The translations under genes and the position numbers were made by a program. Shown here piece by piece: positions 27,077 to 35,988 of a stretch of 55,263 nt of DNA (within the stretch, counting starts at the first letter, position 1; each line of letters opens with the position of its first letter). Origin of the DNA: Paracoccaceae bacterium (lineage in GTDB: Bacteria; Pseudomonadota; Alphaproteobacteria; Rhodobacterales; Rhodobacteraceae); assembly GCA_947504705.1 (NCBI GenBank), contig CANNIA010000023.1:1-55263 (forward strand), given 5' to 3'. Under the pieces are notes generated by a model. The model was given only the letters and a program-made list of their open reading frames with translations, did not search any database and had not been told where the DNA came from.

Positions 27077-28660
27077 ATGCCACTCAGCCCCGCCCAACTG
27101 TCTGCCATGTCAGAGATCGCCGCCCGTGCCGGTGATCTGTCAGACTGGACGGCAACGATCTTCAGCTTCGGCGAGACGGCCTGGCGCGAATACCGCTCGG
27201 CGGCTTGGTATGTCGAACGCCTTCGGGCCGAGGGGTTTACGGTCGAGGAAGGTTCCGCCGGAATGCCCACGGCCTTTTGTGCCGACTGGCGCAATGGTGA
27301 CGGTCCCGTAGTCGGGCTTTACGCCGAATATGATGCCGTGCCGGGCAATTGTCAGGCGGCCAGCACAAGGCGCGAACCACGCGAGGGGCTGGGGTTTCAG
27401 GCGGGCGGGCACACCGATCCTCACTCCGGTCTGGGGATGGCGGGGCTAGGCGCGCTGCTGGCGGTCAAAGCAGCGATGATGCAGCACAATATCCCCGGCG
27501 GTCTGCGCTTTACCGGTGAGCCTGCCGAAAAGGTGCGCGGGTCCAAGCCCATTCATGCGGCGGCGGGCTATTACGACGGGCTGGCGGCGATCTTGTCGTT
27601 CCACCCGTTCTACATGCTGCCGATGTGCAACACAGTGCGCTGGGATACCCACTGCGGGGCGGCCTATGCCATGGTCTACCGATTCATCTGCGATCAGCCG
27701 GAAAGCTGGGGCCTGCATGACGGCGCGCCGATCCCGCAATCGCATTCCGCCGTGCGCGCGCCGGGGGCCAACGACGCGCTGATGCTGATGTATCAGGCCT
27801 CGAAATCCCTGCGCGACGCGATGCTGCCCCACCAGGGCGGCTGGTCGATTTCCGAAGCGATCCTGACAGCGGGCCAAGCGACGGCAGACAACCTGCCTGC
27901 GGGCCTTGCCGAAGTGCAATACATGATCCGGGTTCCGACCATCGCGATGGCCGATCAGGTCACCGCCGTTCTGGACCGCAATGCAGCGGCGGCGGCGGCG
28001 ATGACCGGCTGCCGCTGGGAACGCCATTGGGTCTGCAAATCGCGGCACGGGCTGGCCAATCACGCCATCGCCCGCACGGTCTGGGAGGCGATGCAGGCGG
28101 TGGGCGCGCCGGTCTGGGACGAAGCCGCCAAAGCGGTGGCGCGCGAGATTCAGGCGGGACTGGGCATGGAGCGAATGGCCGAACCTTTCATCGACGAGAT
28201 GTCGCGCCTGATCGACCCGGTGGAGGCCGAGGCGATCCTGCGCCGCGATCTGCCGCCGTCGCAGCTGAACTCCACCTCGGATGACTATACCGACATGACC
28301 TGGCACGCCCCGACCGCGCGGTTCTATGTCGCCCGGCCCGCGCTGAAGGCTCCGGCAGGCACCGCCTATCCGGCCTGGGTGATGAACGCGCTGGGCGGCA
28401 TTCCGGCCACCATAGACCCGATGGTCCAGTCTGCGGCCAAGATACTTGCCCTCTCGGCGCTGCGTTTGCTTGAAGACCCCGTCGCGCGCGAGGCCGCGAT
28501 GGACGAATTCAAGGCCCGTACTGGCGGCGGTGTCGGCGGAACCAAATGGACGCCGCCCCTGTGCGACTACCCTCCACCCATTCACTTTCGCTGGCCCGAG
28601 TACGTCACAACCCCGCGCGGGCGTGATTGGTGGATCCCGTCCGCCATGCCCGCTGCCTGA
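27077..28660 (+). CDS. M20-family amidohydrolase (AbgB-like)
   Basis: ATG 27077 gives 527 residues. The M20/AbgB pattern is visible: VGLYAEYDAVPG, the metal-binding HTDPHSGLGMAGLGA, the catalytic-glutamate region RFTGEPAEKVRGSKP, and the C-terminal LNSTSDDYTDMTW with GGIPATIDPMV. AbgB hydrolyses p-aminobenzoyl-glutamate, but the family acts on many N-acyl amino acids and amides. The protein is longer than typical (about 480). It is followed at 19 bp by the amidinotransferase-fold hydrolase, so both probably process the compound brought in by the adjacent ABC importer. Confidence 0.85.
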   Translation: MPLSPAQLSAMSEIAARAGDLSDWTATIFSFGETAWREYRSAAWYVERLRAEGFTVEEGSAGMPTAFCADWRNGDGPVVGLYAEYDAVPGNCQAASTRREPREGLGFQAGGHTDPHSGLGMAGLGALLAVKAAMMQHNIPGGLRFTGEPAEKVRGSKPIHAAAGYYDGLAAILSFHPFYMLPMCNTVRWDTHCGAAYAMVYRFICDQPESWGLHDGAPIPQSHSAVRAPGANDALMLMYQASKSLRDAMLPHQGGWSISEAILTAGQATADNLPAGLAEVQYMIRVPTIAMADQVTAVLDRNAAAAAAMTGCRWERHWVCKSRHGLANHAIARTVWEAMQAVGAPVWDEAAKAVAREIQAGLGMERMAEPFIDEMSRLIDPVEAEAILRRDLPPSQLNSTSDDYTDMTWHAPTARFYVARPALKAPAGTAYPAWVMNALGGIPATIDPMVQSAAKILALSALRLLEDPVAREAAMDEFKARTGGGVGGTKWTPPLCDYPPPIHFRWPEYVTTPRGRDWWIPSAMPAA

Positions 28661-28679
28661 CCCAAGGAGAAACCCCCGA

Positions 28680-29609
28680 ATGCAAACCTATCGCCATGGT
28701 TCCGAACCTTTCAGCCTGCAGCGCCGTAACCTCAAGGGCGGGACGAAAGCGCTGGAAGGTTGGGGCTTTCGCAACGAAACCGATCCCCTGACCGATGTGC
28801 TTTTGGGCAGCCCCGCGCATTTGCGGCACCTGTCGACCTCCAGCCTGTCGCGCAAGCACCTGCGCGAGGCACCCTGCAACGTTCAGGTGGCGCAGGCGCA
28901 GCATGCCGAACTGGTCTCGGCCTATGAACATTTCGGGGTCAAGGTGCACCTGCACAAGCCGACGCCTGAACTGCCGATGCAGGTCTATGCCCGCGACAGT
29001 TCGGTGATGACCCCCTATGGCGCGATCATCACCGCCATGGCGAACTGGTGGCGGCGGGGCGAGAATTACGCGGCGATCCGCACCTATGAACAGCTCGGCA
29101 TCCCGATCTACGATATGGTGACCGCCGGCACCTTCGAGGGCGGCGATTTCAACGTGATCGAAGAGGGCTGCGTCCTGATCGGTTGCGGCGGGGCGCGGAC
29201 TCAGGAGGAGGGCGCGCGGCAAGTGCAAAGCTGGTTCGAGGCCGAGGGTTGGGAAACCCGGCTGGCCTTCATCGATGAATACTATGTCCACATCGACCTG
29301 ATGGTGGTGCCGATTGCGCCGAAACTGACGGCCGTCTGCCTTGATTGCACCGAGCCTGGCATTGTCGATTGGCTGAAGGCCAAGGGGCATGAAATCATTG
29401 ACGTGCCCTTCAAGGACACCATGGCGCTGGGCTGCAACTTCATGTCGCTAGGCCGCGACCGGGTCATCGCTCCGACGGTGTCGAAATCGCTGATTGATCA
29501 ACTTCGCGCTCGCGGCTTCGAAGTGGCTGACATCGACATGTCCGAGATTTCAAAAACCGGCGGTGGTATCCATTGCATGGCGCAAGCCCTGCGGCGCGAG
29601 GCAGCCTGA
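28680..29609 (+). CDS. Amidinotransferase/arginine-deiminase-fold hydrolase (DDAH-like)
   Basis: This 309-residue guanidino-modifying enzyme shows the superfamily's catalytic marks: YARDSSVM, GTFEGGDFN (Glu and Asp), the His-Asp pair YYVHIDLMV, and a C-terminal nucleophile Cys in GGGIHCMAQALRR. Relatives hydrolyse methylarginines, arginine or citrulline-type substrates, or transfer amidino groups. AAGGAG lies nine bases before ATG 28680. Together with the M20 enzyme and the importer it suggests catabolism of an arginine-derived or guanidino compound. Confidence 0.87.
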   Translation: MQTYRHGSEPFSLQRRNLKGGTKALEGWGFRNETDPLTDVLLGSPAHLRHLSTSSLSRKHLREAPCNVQVAQAQHAELVSAYEHFGVKVHLHKPTPELPMQVYARDSSVMTPYGAIITAMANWWRRGENYAAIRTYEQLGIPIYDMVTAGTFEGGDFNVIEEGCVLIGCGGARTQEEGARQVQSWFEAEGWETRLAFIDEYYVHIDLMVVPIAPKLTAVCLDCTEPGIVDWLKAKGHEIIDVPFKDTMALGCNFMSLGRDRVIAPTVSKSLIDQLRARGFEVADIDMSEISKTGGGIHCMAQALRREAA

Positions 29610-29645
29610 GGCAAAAGGTCAAATGGACTGCCACACTCGGTCTGT

Positions 29646-29675
29646 GCCCAGCGTGGATTTCCGGCCCCGCTGGGC
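29646..29675. terminator. Possible terminator hairpin between convergent genes
   Basis: Arms GCCCAGCG and CGCTGGGC enclose 14 bases, with no T-run. It lies 36 bp after the amidinotransferase-fold gene and before the convergent sulfotransferase end. The rest of 29610-29828 shows nothing else. Confidence 0.35.
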
Positions 29676-29828
29676 TAACATGACAAAACTGGCCCTGCCG
29701 CCGCGATGAATTCGGTAGGGCAAGAAGCCCGCAAACCGGTGCTCCAGGATGCAAACTTAGGTGTCAAAGCCAAACTGTGCGGCAATTTTTCGACATCTCT
29801 CGACCGTCTCGGGACGGAGTTCGTCAAG

Positions 29829-30542
29829 TTAACCGTTGACCACGGCGCGGCGCACTTTTGCGCTTGAGGGATATTGCAGGTTCCTTTGAAAGCTCCGGTT
29901 GGCATCCGGCCGCCCAAGGCGCTGGCCCCCTTTTTCCGCAGCACGGATCTTTTCGACGCTCGACATTTCGGCCAACTGCGCCCCGGAAACCGAGGCTTCC
30001 CCCCAATAGTCCAGAAGGCGCGGGAAACCTGCCGCGCTGTCGGCGCGCATGTCTTCGCAGTTCAAGACCAGACAGTCGCCACGCGCCTGCACATGATCCA
30101 GCCAAAGGCGATTGAATGCGCAAATTTTCTGCACGCCATAGAGCGGGCTAAGAACGAAGGCATCGATGCTTCGTGGCGGCAATCTGCGGCGCAGCGCCAA
30201 TGGAAGCCATTCGGAAAACCAACGCCAGGATCCGCGCGGCAAAACCCTTCGCGTGGTCTGGTAATTGAACGACACAGCCGTATCGATCGGATTGCGATGC
30301 AGCAATACCACCGAGCGAGCATGCAACTCGGCCGGTATGTCCTGGTACTGCTTCCCGATCACCCTCTTGCCAAGCGCGCCACAGGCGTGACAGACCTCTA
30401 CATCAATCTTTGCCAACCCTATGGCAAACCGAAGCCAAGTGCGGCCAGACTTGGGAAAGCTGACAAGAAGCAGCTTGGAGTTGGACGAGAGCAGTGAGTT
30501 GTCGTCCCGTTTCGATCCATTCGATTTCCGCATCAGCGTCAC
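29829..30542 (-). CDS. PAPS-dependent sulfotransferase family protein
   Basis: The 237-residue protein has the 5'-phosphosulfate loop LLVSFPKSGRTWLRFAIG (about residues 25-42) and the 3'-phosphate motif VVLLHRNPIDTAVSFNYQ (about 77-94). These are the two defining sulfotransferase motifs, together with a C-terminal LNCEDMRADSAAGFPRLLDY segment. The GTG start follows GAGGGAAG. The protein is somewhat short for cytosolic sulfotransferases (250-300). It is divergent from a second sulfotransferase-like gene. The acceptor is unknown: capsule, lipid, or a product of the A-T-TE enzyme nearby. Confidence 0.82.
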   Translation of the reverse strand: MTLMRKSNGSKRDDNSLLSSNSKLLLVSFPKSGRTWLRFAIGLAKIDVEVCHACGALGKRVIGKQYQDIPAELHARSVVLLHRNPIDTAVSFNYQTTRRVLPRGSWRWFSEWLPLALRRRLPPRSIDAFVLSPLYGVQKICAFNRLWLDHVQARGDCLVLNCEDMRADSAAGFPRLLDYWGEASVSGAQLAEMSSVEKIRAAEKGGQRLGRPDANRSFQRNLQYPSSAKVRRAVVNG

Positions 30543-31004
30543 TTTCTTCCCTCAATAAAGCAAACACCAAGGGGTCAATATCTGCATTGATATCAAGGCC
30601 GCCACCGATACTACCAAACCACTTTTCCATGAGGAACGTGACCTGAGCCCCGCCTTCTCTCCGGGGTACGTGAGGGTCGGAGCACTTCCGTTCCCGGCCC
30701 CCGACATTGGAATGCTGTCTCTGCGGCTCAGGGCCATTGCGTGACGGCAACGCTCGCATTATGACTGACCGTCAAATTCGGACGATCAGTCGACAGCAGC
30801 CTTCGCTTGGACTTGCGCGGCAGGGGCTTGATTGGTCAGCCAGACAGACTTGGCCGCGGGTCGATCGATCCTTTGGCCAGTGGAGGATCGCTTGGCTAAA
30901 TCCTCGACCATCGCGCAGTTCCTTCCTTTCTCCTTCGTTTTCGCCGCCGAAACCAGCCTTGCTGCCTGACAGCTTACCCGTCCCAGAACCCAAGTCGAAT
31001 TGAC
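30543..31004. other. 462-bp intergenic region between divergent sulfotransferase-like genes
   Basis: No convincing gene was found. The notable item is an imperfect inverted repeat at 30763-30791 (GACTGACCGTC and GACGATCAGTC, one mismatch, loop AAATTCG). It could be an operator serving both divergent genes, or a hairpin. Composition here is less GC-rich than in the flanking catabolic genes. Confidence 0.4.
30763..30791. promoter_or_regulatory. Eleven-bp-arm inverted repeat between the sulfotransferase genes
   Basis: The arms match at 10 of 11 positions around a 7-base loop. It lies mid-intergenic, about equally far from both divergent starts, as a shared operator would. No adjacent regulator gene is evident. 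Confidence 0.4.
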
Positions 31005-31871
31005 ATGAAAAAGAAGATCATCTGGCACCTCGGGTTCCGTAAGACTGGAACCACCTCCATCCAGTATCTGCTGGACCATTTGCCGGCCGAAAGTCATCCG
31101 GACCTGTTCGTTTCGCCCCGGGATCATCTGACCCGGGCCTGGCGGCAACTTATTGTAGCCGCAACCACCACCCGAACCCGTCCGGATCTGACCAAGGTTA
31201 GGGCGGAAATTGCCAAGGTTGCCGCTGAGCTTCGTGCTGCGCCCCAAAATACGATCCTTGTGTCGGACGAGAACCTGTTCGCCTTTTCCCTGTTCGCGCC
31301 GGATGGCAGCCATTTCTTTGACTGGGCGGCCGAGGTTCTGCCGCTGATCGAAGCTGAATTTCCGGACTTCGAGAATGTCTTCTTTGCCTACACGCGCCCT
31401 TTGGAAAACTGGCTCAAGAGCAGCTACTCGCAAGAGGTCAAGCGCGGGCGGACCTGGCGGACCTATGAGACCTGGCGCAAGCAGGTACCTGAAAGCTGCA
31501 ATTGGACGGACGGGCTCGCGACCATCCGGGCCGCCATTCGCTCGCCTCTCGTCATGATCAAGCAGACCGACGATCTGGACCAGGGCCTGCCTTTGGGAGC
31601 CGGTTTGCTGGAGTTCGCCGGTATTCCCCGCGCGGATGTCGTCAAACTTGGACCGGCCCCAAGGCTGAACGAAGGGCTTTCATCAACGACCATGCGCATG
31701 TTCCGGCTGTTCAACTTTATTGGGTTGAACGGCTTTATCCGCAGCGTTGTAAAGCGTCGGTTCCGCGCACGAGAGCTGTCGCGCTACCGCGAAGAAGCGC
31801 TTGCTGCTGACGCTCGTACGAAGCAACTCGGTGCCGCTGATGAAGCAAAACTCAAAAAAACTGAAAAATAG
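31005..31871 (+). CDS. Sulfotransferase-like P-loop protein
   Basis: The 288-residue protein begins IIWHLGFRKTGTTSIQYLLD, a clear phosphosulfate-binding loop at residues 4-23. It has a later FFAYTRPLENWLKSSYSQ resembling the 3'-phosphate motif with Arg-Pro in the conserved place. The middle and C-terminus are divergent, ending in a Lys-rich tail. It belongs to the broad bacterial sulfotransferase-like group often found in capsule and polysaccharide loci. No strong ribosome site precedes ATG 31005. It lies 90 bp before the amidohydrolase gene on the same strand. Confidence 0.78.
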   Translation: MKKKIIWHLGFRKTGTTSIQYLLDHLPAESHPDLFVSPRDHLTRAWRQLIVAATTTRTRPDLTKVRAEIAKVAAELRAAPQNTILVSDENLFAFSLFAPDGSHFFDWAAEVLPLIEAEFPDFENVFFAYTRPLENWLKSSYSQEVKRGRTWRTYETWRKQVPESCNWTDGLATIRAAIRSPLVMIKQTDDLDQGLPLGAGLLEFAGIPRADVVKLGPAPRLNEGLSSTTMRMFRLFNFIGLNGFIRSVVKRRFRARELSRYREEALAADARTKQLGAADEAKLKKTEK

Positions 31872-31961
31872 GGTCGAGATCGCACGGCATTCGGGTACCA
31901 ATGCGGACAGGATTGTTTGACCGAACAGATGCGGCAACAGAGTTTGCCAAGAGAGCCAGCA

Positions 31962-33104
31962 ATGAAGCGTACAAAGTTTTCCCCCTTCTTCGAAACGCTT
32001 GATGCCAAGATCCAGGCCTATGGCGGTGCGTTCAACGCACATCTGCACATTGATCGTGCCGGGACCTATGATGAAACGGTCCGGCTCTTGCAGGAGCGTG
32101 GGGTTCGGGACGGGGCAAATTCCACCCTGGCCGGCAAGCATTCGATGATCCCGATGATCCATGCCAGTCATCTCTACGACCCTAAAAGCCTGATCGAGCG
32201 GGTGTCCTTATTTCTGGATGCGATGATCGAAGTGGGAACGGTTCGCGCGGATTCGGTGGTTGACGTGACGACAGACCGGGTGGGCACGACAGCACTTGAT
32301 ACCCTTCTGGAGCTGAGTTCACGCTACGCTGGCCGCATCGATTTTCGGCTCGGGGCCTATTCGCCGCTTGGGTTTCGCGATGATGAACCGGCCCGCTGGG
32401 CGCTTGTCGAAGGCGCAGTGGAGCGCGCCCATTTCATGGGTATCCTGCCTGAACGCGATGATCGCGGCGATTATCCTGACCATATCGGCTTTGCGGAATG
32501 CTGCCGCCGCAGCCTTGTGCTTGCAGCCCGGCACGGCAAGGATCTGCACATACATGTCGATCAGGCCAATCACCCCAATGAAGGCGGAGGTGAAGTTGTG
32601 GCACGCCTGGTGAGTGAGCTGGGACTGGGGCGAAAGCCGGGGACAACGCCCTTTGTCTGGCTGATCCACCTGATTTCCCCGTCAACCTATCCCGAACCAA
32701 GGTTCCGCGCCTTGGCAGAGGATCTGGCCGAGCTTGGCATTGGCGTGATCTGCTGCCCCTCCGCTGCAATCAGCATGCGTCAACTGCGGCCTTTGATGTC
32801 GCCAGCTTATAACTGCATCGCGCGCGTGCTGGATCTTATGGACGCCGGGGTTCAAGTCAGGATCGGATCTGACAACGTCTGCGACATCACCTCGCCGATG
32901 GGGACGCCGGATCTGCTGGAAGAGATCTTCGTGCTGGCAAACGCCATGCGCATTTATGACACAGGCATCCTTGCCCGGATTGCAGTCGGCCAACCGCTGG
33001 ACGATGCCGAGAGAGTCCGGCTTCGCAAACATCTTGAGGAAGATGCCGCAGCGGTCGCGCAACTGATGGACAAACATGCCAAGCCACGTCCGACCGAAGG
33101 CTGA
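31962..33104 (+). CDS. Amidohydrolase-superfamily deaminase/hydrolase (cytosine-deaminase-like)
   Basis: The protein has about 380 residues with the amidohydrolase metal set: NAHLHIDRAG (HxH), LHIHVDQANHP (His with two further ligands), WLIHLISPS (His) and IGSDNVCD (Asp). The HxHID and HVDQ forms resemble cytosine deaminase and atrazine-chlorohydrolase-type enzymes. ATG 31962 is chosen; a TTG at 31917 with AGGA in front is an alternative adding 15 residues. The stop lies 4 bp before the A-T-TE gene, so the two are co-translated. The substrate is unknown. Confidence 0.82.
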   Translation: MKRTKFSPFFETLDAKIQAYGGAFNAHLHIDRAGTYDETVRLLQERGVRDGANSTLAGKHSMIPMIHASHLYDPKSLIERVSLFLDAMIEVGTVRADSVVDVTTDRVGTTALDTLLELSSRYAGRIDFRLGAYSPLGFRDDEPARWALVEGAVERAHFMGILPERDDRGDYPDHIGFAECCRRSLVLAARHGKDLHIHVDQANHPNEGGGEVVARLVSELGLGRKPGTTPFVWLIHLISPSTYPEPRFRALAEDLAELGIGVICCPSAAISMRQLRPLMSPAYNCIARVLDLMDAGVQVRIGSDNVCDITSPMGTPDLLEEIFVLANAMRIYDTGILARIAVGQPLDDAERVRLRKHLEEDAAAVAQLMDKHAKPRPTEG

Positions 33105-33108
33105 CGAC

Positions 33109-35772
33109 ATGCCCAACCAAGCTGCCTTTGCCCTTGACGCAGTTCCCCTGCCGGACCTTGCCCAAGCCTTCCCGGACATCCTGACGCTTTTGCGCAGGCG
33201 CGCCGTTGATTGCCCAGAGGTGATGGCGATCGAAGACCTGACCGGCGGCGGGCGCAGCTATTCGACTTTGCTGACCCGGGTTGAGACAATCGCTGCGCAG
33301 TTTTCCGCCGAGTGGAACCGGCCCGGTCGGCCCCGGATTGCCATCGTCATGCCGAATGGTGGCACCCTGTCCGAAACCTTGCTGGCTGCCACGGTGGTAG
33401 GGACTGCGCTGCCCTTCAATCCCGAATATACACCGCACGAATTCGACAGCTATTTCCGCGAGACCGAGATTGATTTTCTGGTCACTCTAAGCAGCTTCAA
33501 CACACCCGCGCGGAAAGCGGCAACACAGCTGGGCCTGAAGGTTCTGGACCTGGACCGGCTTTCGGCCCCGCCAGCCGCCGTCCAGCTTGCCACCCCGGCC
33601 CCGGATGATACCGCGATGGTCCTTCTGACCTCGGGGTCTACGGGACGCGCAAAACGCGTGCCACTGACGCACCGGAATGTCTGCACCTCTGCCCGTGATG
33701 TCAGCGTTTCGTTGGAGCTGACACCCGCAGACCGTTGTCTGAGCATGTGGGAACTCTACCATGTGGGTGGCTTGGTCGACCTCTTGCTTGCCCCCTTGCA
33801 TTCGGGCGGCACGGTCATTGCCACGCAAGGCTTCGAGGCCGCCCAATTCTTCGATATCCTGTCGACACGCAAGCCAACCTGGTATCAGGGCGTTCCCACT
33901 GCGCTTGGCGAACTGGCGCTGTTGGCGCGCCGAAACGGTTTTGTTGCCGATGGCTCAAGCCTGCGCTTTCTGCGGTCGGTGGCTGCCGCACTTTCGCCCG
34001 CGCTGATGGCCGAGATTGAGGCCCTTTTCGGCGTGCCAGTCCTGCAGACATTTGGCATGACCGAGGCTTCCCCGCTGATCTGTTCAACCGGGTTTGACGC
34101 TGCTGACCGCATTCCAGGTTCGGTCGGGCGATCCTACGGCACCAAGATCGGTATCTTCAATGACACTTGGCAGCGCCAAGGTGGCGGGGTTGAGGGTGAA
34201 GTCGCGATCCAAGGTCCGAACGTATTCCATGGCTATGAGGCCGATCCCGAAGCGAACGCGGCGGCTTTCCGCGAAGGGTGGTTTCGCACTGGGGATCTGG
34301 GCCGGCTGGATGCCGAAGGCCGCCTGTTTCTGACCGGCCGGATCAAGGAGCTGGTCAATCGCGGTGGTGAAAAGGTCAACCTGCGTGAAGTTGACGATGC
34401 TTTGCTGACACATGCCGCTGTGTTCGAAGCGGCTTCGTTTCCGGTACCGCATCGCACCCTTGGCGAAGACGTGGCTGCCTGCGTAGTCCTGCGGCCCGGC
34501 GCGATCGCGTCGGAAAGCGAGATTAGGGCCGCGCTTGCTGATCGACTTGCAGCCTTCAAGATCCCGCGACGCATTCTTTTTCTTGCGTCCCTTCCCAGAA
34601 ATGCTGTTGGCAAGATCGACCGCCGCCAGCTTGCCACCGATGCAATCGAGAGGCTTGAGGCAGAGGCAGCCTTGACCGCAAGCAACGGGGCCGAACCAAC
34701 GAGTGACGCCGAAGCGCGGATTGCCGCTATCTGGGCACAAGAGCTTGGCTTGCCTTCGGTCGGTCCGGAAGACGACTTTGGCGTCCTTGGCGGCGACTCT
34801 CTGGCTGGATTGCGCGTTCTTGTAGCCTTGGAGGCCGCGTTCGGCCTGTCGCTTCCCGACGACACGCTGGCACAGATCAGCACTGTACGCGCCATGACGG
34901 AGTTGGTGGCCGAACGCGGCACAGTGCGCAAGGTAGCATCTGCTTTGGTTGAAGGTGGGGTAACCGCCGAAGAGCTGCGCCAGATCAAGGCCGTGGTCGC
35001 CATGGGCCGTGTTCCGGTGCTGCGTGACGGTTCGCTCTTCAAGATCGTCAACCGGGATGGCAACAGGAAACCCCTCATCTGGTTCTTCAACTATCCTGCA
35101 AAGGAAATGGTTGAGCTTCATCACAAGTTTCCGCCCGACTATCCGCTTTTCGGGGGCTTCTCAGGCGGCAAGATTTTCGACATGAGCGACGCAACAATGG
35201 TGCGGCTCGCCCGCCAATATGCCGCAGAAATTGCGTCTGAATTTCCCGACGGCAGCTTCATTCTGGGCGGCAACTGCAAGGGCGGTCTGCTGGCCTGGGA
35301 AGTGGCTAAACAGCTTCAGGCCAAAGGCCGCGAAGTTGAGCGGCTTTGCCTGATGGAATATTCCAGCCCCGAACTCGCACGGTTCGATGGGCCGCTTCTG
35401 ATGATGTTCAAGAAGCAAAGTCGTCAGAAGGCCTACCGGGAAATCGGCTGGGGCAAGGAAGGCTGGGAGCGGGCCTTTCCCCGGATCCCGACAACGACCT
35501 GGATCGAAGGTGCGCATGGCGGGTCGTTTCGCCGTGGAGAGCTGCAAAGCTTTCTCTATACGCTGCTGGCGTTTTTGAACGATACACCGGTGACAGACGG
35601 AACGCTGGAGACTCCAGCTGGGCGACGCATCCTAAGAATTCACCAGAGCAAGCTTCTGTTCGGTCTCTTTCGGGCGGCAAGCAAGATATCGTCACGCTTG
35701 CGTTATGGACGAAGCGCCAAATTTGCTGCCTTTCGCCAGCCGCCGGCAGTGGGATCGAGCAAGCCGCGATGA
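33109..35772 (+). CDS. NRPS-like adenylation-carrier-thioesterase (A-T-TE) enzyme with Cys thioesterase nucleophile
   Basis: The 887-residue protein has three domains. The adenylation domain spans about 1-515: TSGSTGRAKRVPLTHRN at 174-190, FGMTEASPL, WFRTGDLG, Lys502 in PRNAVGKIDR. A peptidyl-carrier domain at about 530-605 has Ser564 in LGGDSLAGL for the phosphopantetheine arm. A type I thioesterase at about 655-825 has the nucleophile motif GGNCKGG with Cys723 where Ser is usual, Glu750 where the triad Asp is usual, and His803. It would activate one acid, load it on the carrier and release or cyclise it. With no condensation domain it is not a peptide synthetase on its own. It is coupled to the amidohydrolase gene. 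Confidence 0.85.
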   Translation: MPNQAAFALDAVPLPDLAQAFPDILTLLRRRAVDCPEVMAIEDLTGGGRSYSTLLTRVETIAAQFSAEWNRPGRPRIAIVMPNGGTLSETLLAATVVGTALPFNPEYTPHEFDSYFRETEIDFLVTLSSFNTPARKAATQLGLKVLDLDRLSAPPAAVQLATPAPDDTAMVLLTSGSTGRAKRVPLTHRNVCTSARDVSVSLELTPADRCLSMWELYHVGGLVDLLLAPLHSGGTVIATQGFEAAQFFDILSTRKPTWYQGVPTALGELALLARRNGFVADGSSLRFLRSVAAALSPALMAEIEALFGVPVLQTFGMTEASPLICSTGFDAADRIPGSVGRSYGTKIGIFNDTWQRQGGGVEGEVAIQGPNVFHGYEADPEANAAAFREGWFRTGDLGRLDAEGRLFLTGRIKELVNRGGEKVNLREVDDALLTHAAVFEAASFPVPHRTLGEDVAACVVLRPGAIASESEIRAALADRLAAFKIPRRILFLASLPRNAVGKIDRRQLATDAIERLEAEAALTASNGAEPTSDAEARIAAIWAQELGLPSVGPEDDFGVLGGDSLAGLRVLVALEAAFGLSLPDDTLAQISTVRAMTELVAERGTVRKVASALVEGGVTAEELRQIKAVVAMGRVPVLRDGSLFKIVNRDGNRKPLIWFFNYPAKEMVELHHKFPPDYPLFGGFSGGKIFDMSDATMVRLARQYAAEIASEFPDGSFILGGNCKGGLLAWEVAKQLQAKGREVERLCLMEYSSPELARFDGPLLMMFKKQSRQKAYREIGWGKEGWERAFPRIPTTTWIEGAHGGSFRRGELQSFLYTLLAFLNDTPVTDGTLETPAGRRILRIHQSKLLFGLFRAASKISSRLRYGRSAKFAAFRQPPAVGSSKPR

Positions 35773-35988
35773 AAGGCAGGTGACTGACGGCCGTTTCGGT
35801 GGAGTCTGAGGAAAATGCGAACTGTTCCCGTTTCCCATAGAACACCTTCTGGTTCCTCAGTTGGTGCTCTCCACATTCTCCGGGCAAGTCCGAACGTACC
35901 GTCTTAGTTCGGTGATCTTAGCGTTGCCTGAACGTCATTTTCTGCTGTTACGCCCATCGCGCTCCACCCCAAAAAGGACGTAACACAC

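Noticed and set aside
30403-30759. Open frame on the minus strand in the sulfotransferase gap, containing FGSIGGGLDINADIDPLV
   Set aside because: It overlaps the sulfotransferase start in another frame, has no clear ribosome site and no recognised family. Left unannotated, though a short real peptide cannot be excluded.
33109-35772. Reading the A-T-TE protein as a plain acyl-CoA synthetase
   Set aside because: The carrier motif LGGDSLAGL and a complete C-terminal thioesterase are present in the same frame, so it is a multidomain NRPS-like enzyme.
35920-35960. Pho box upstream of the first phnD
   Set aside because: ACGTCAT and CTGTTAC half-sites are present, but their spacing is 13 rather than 11 bp.
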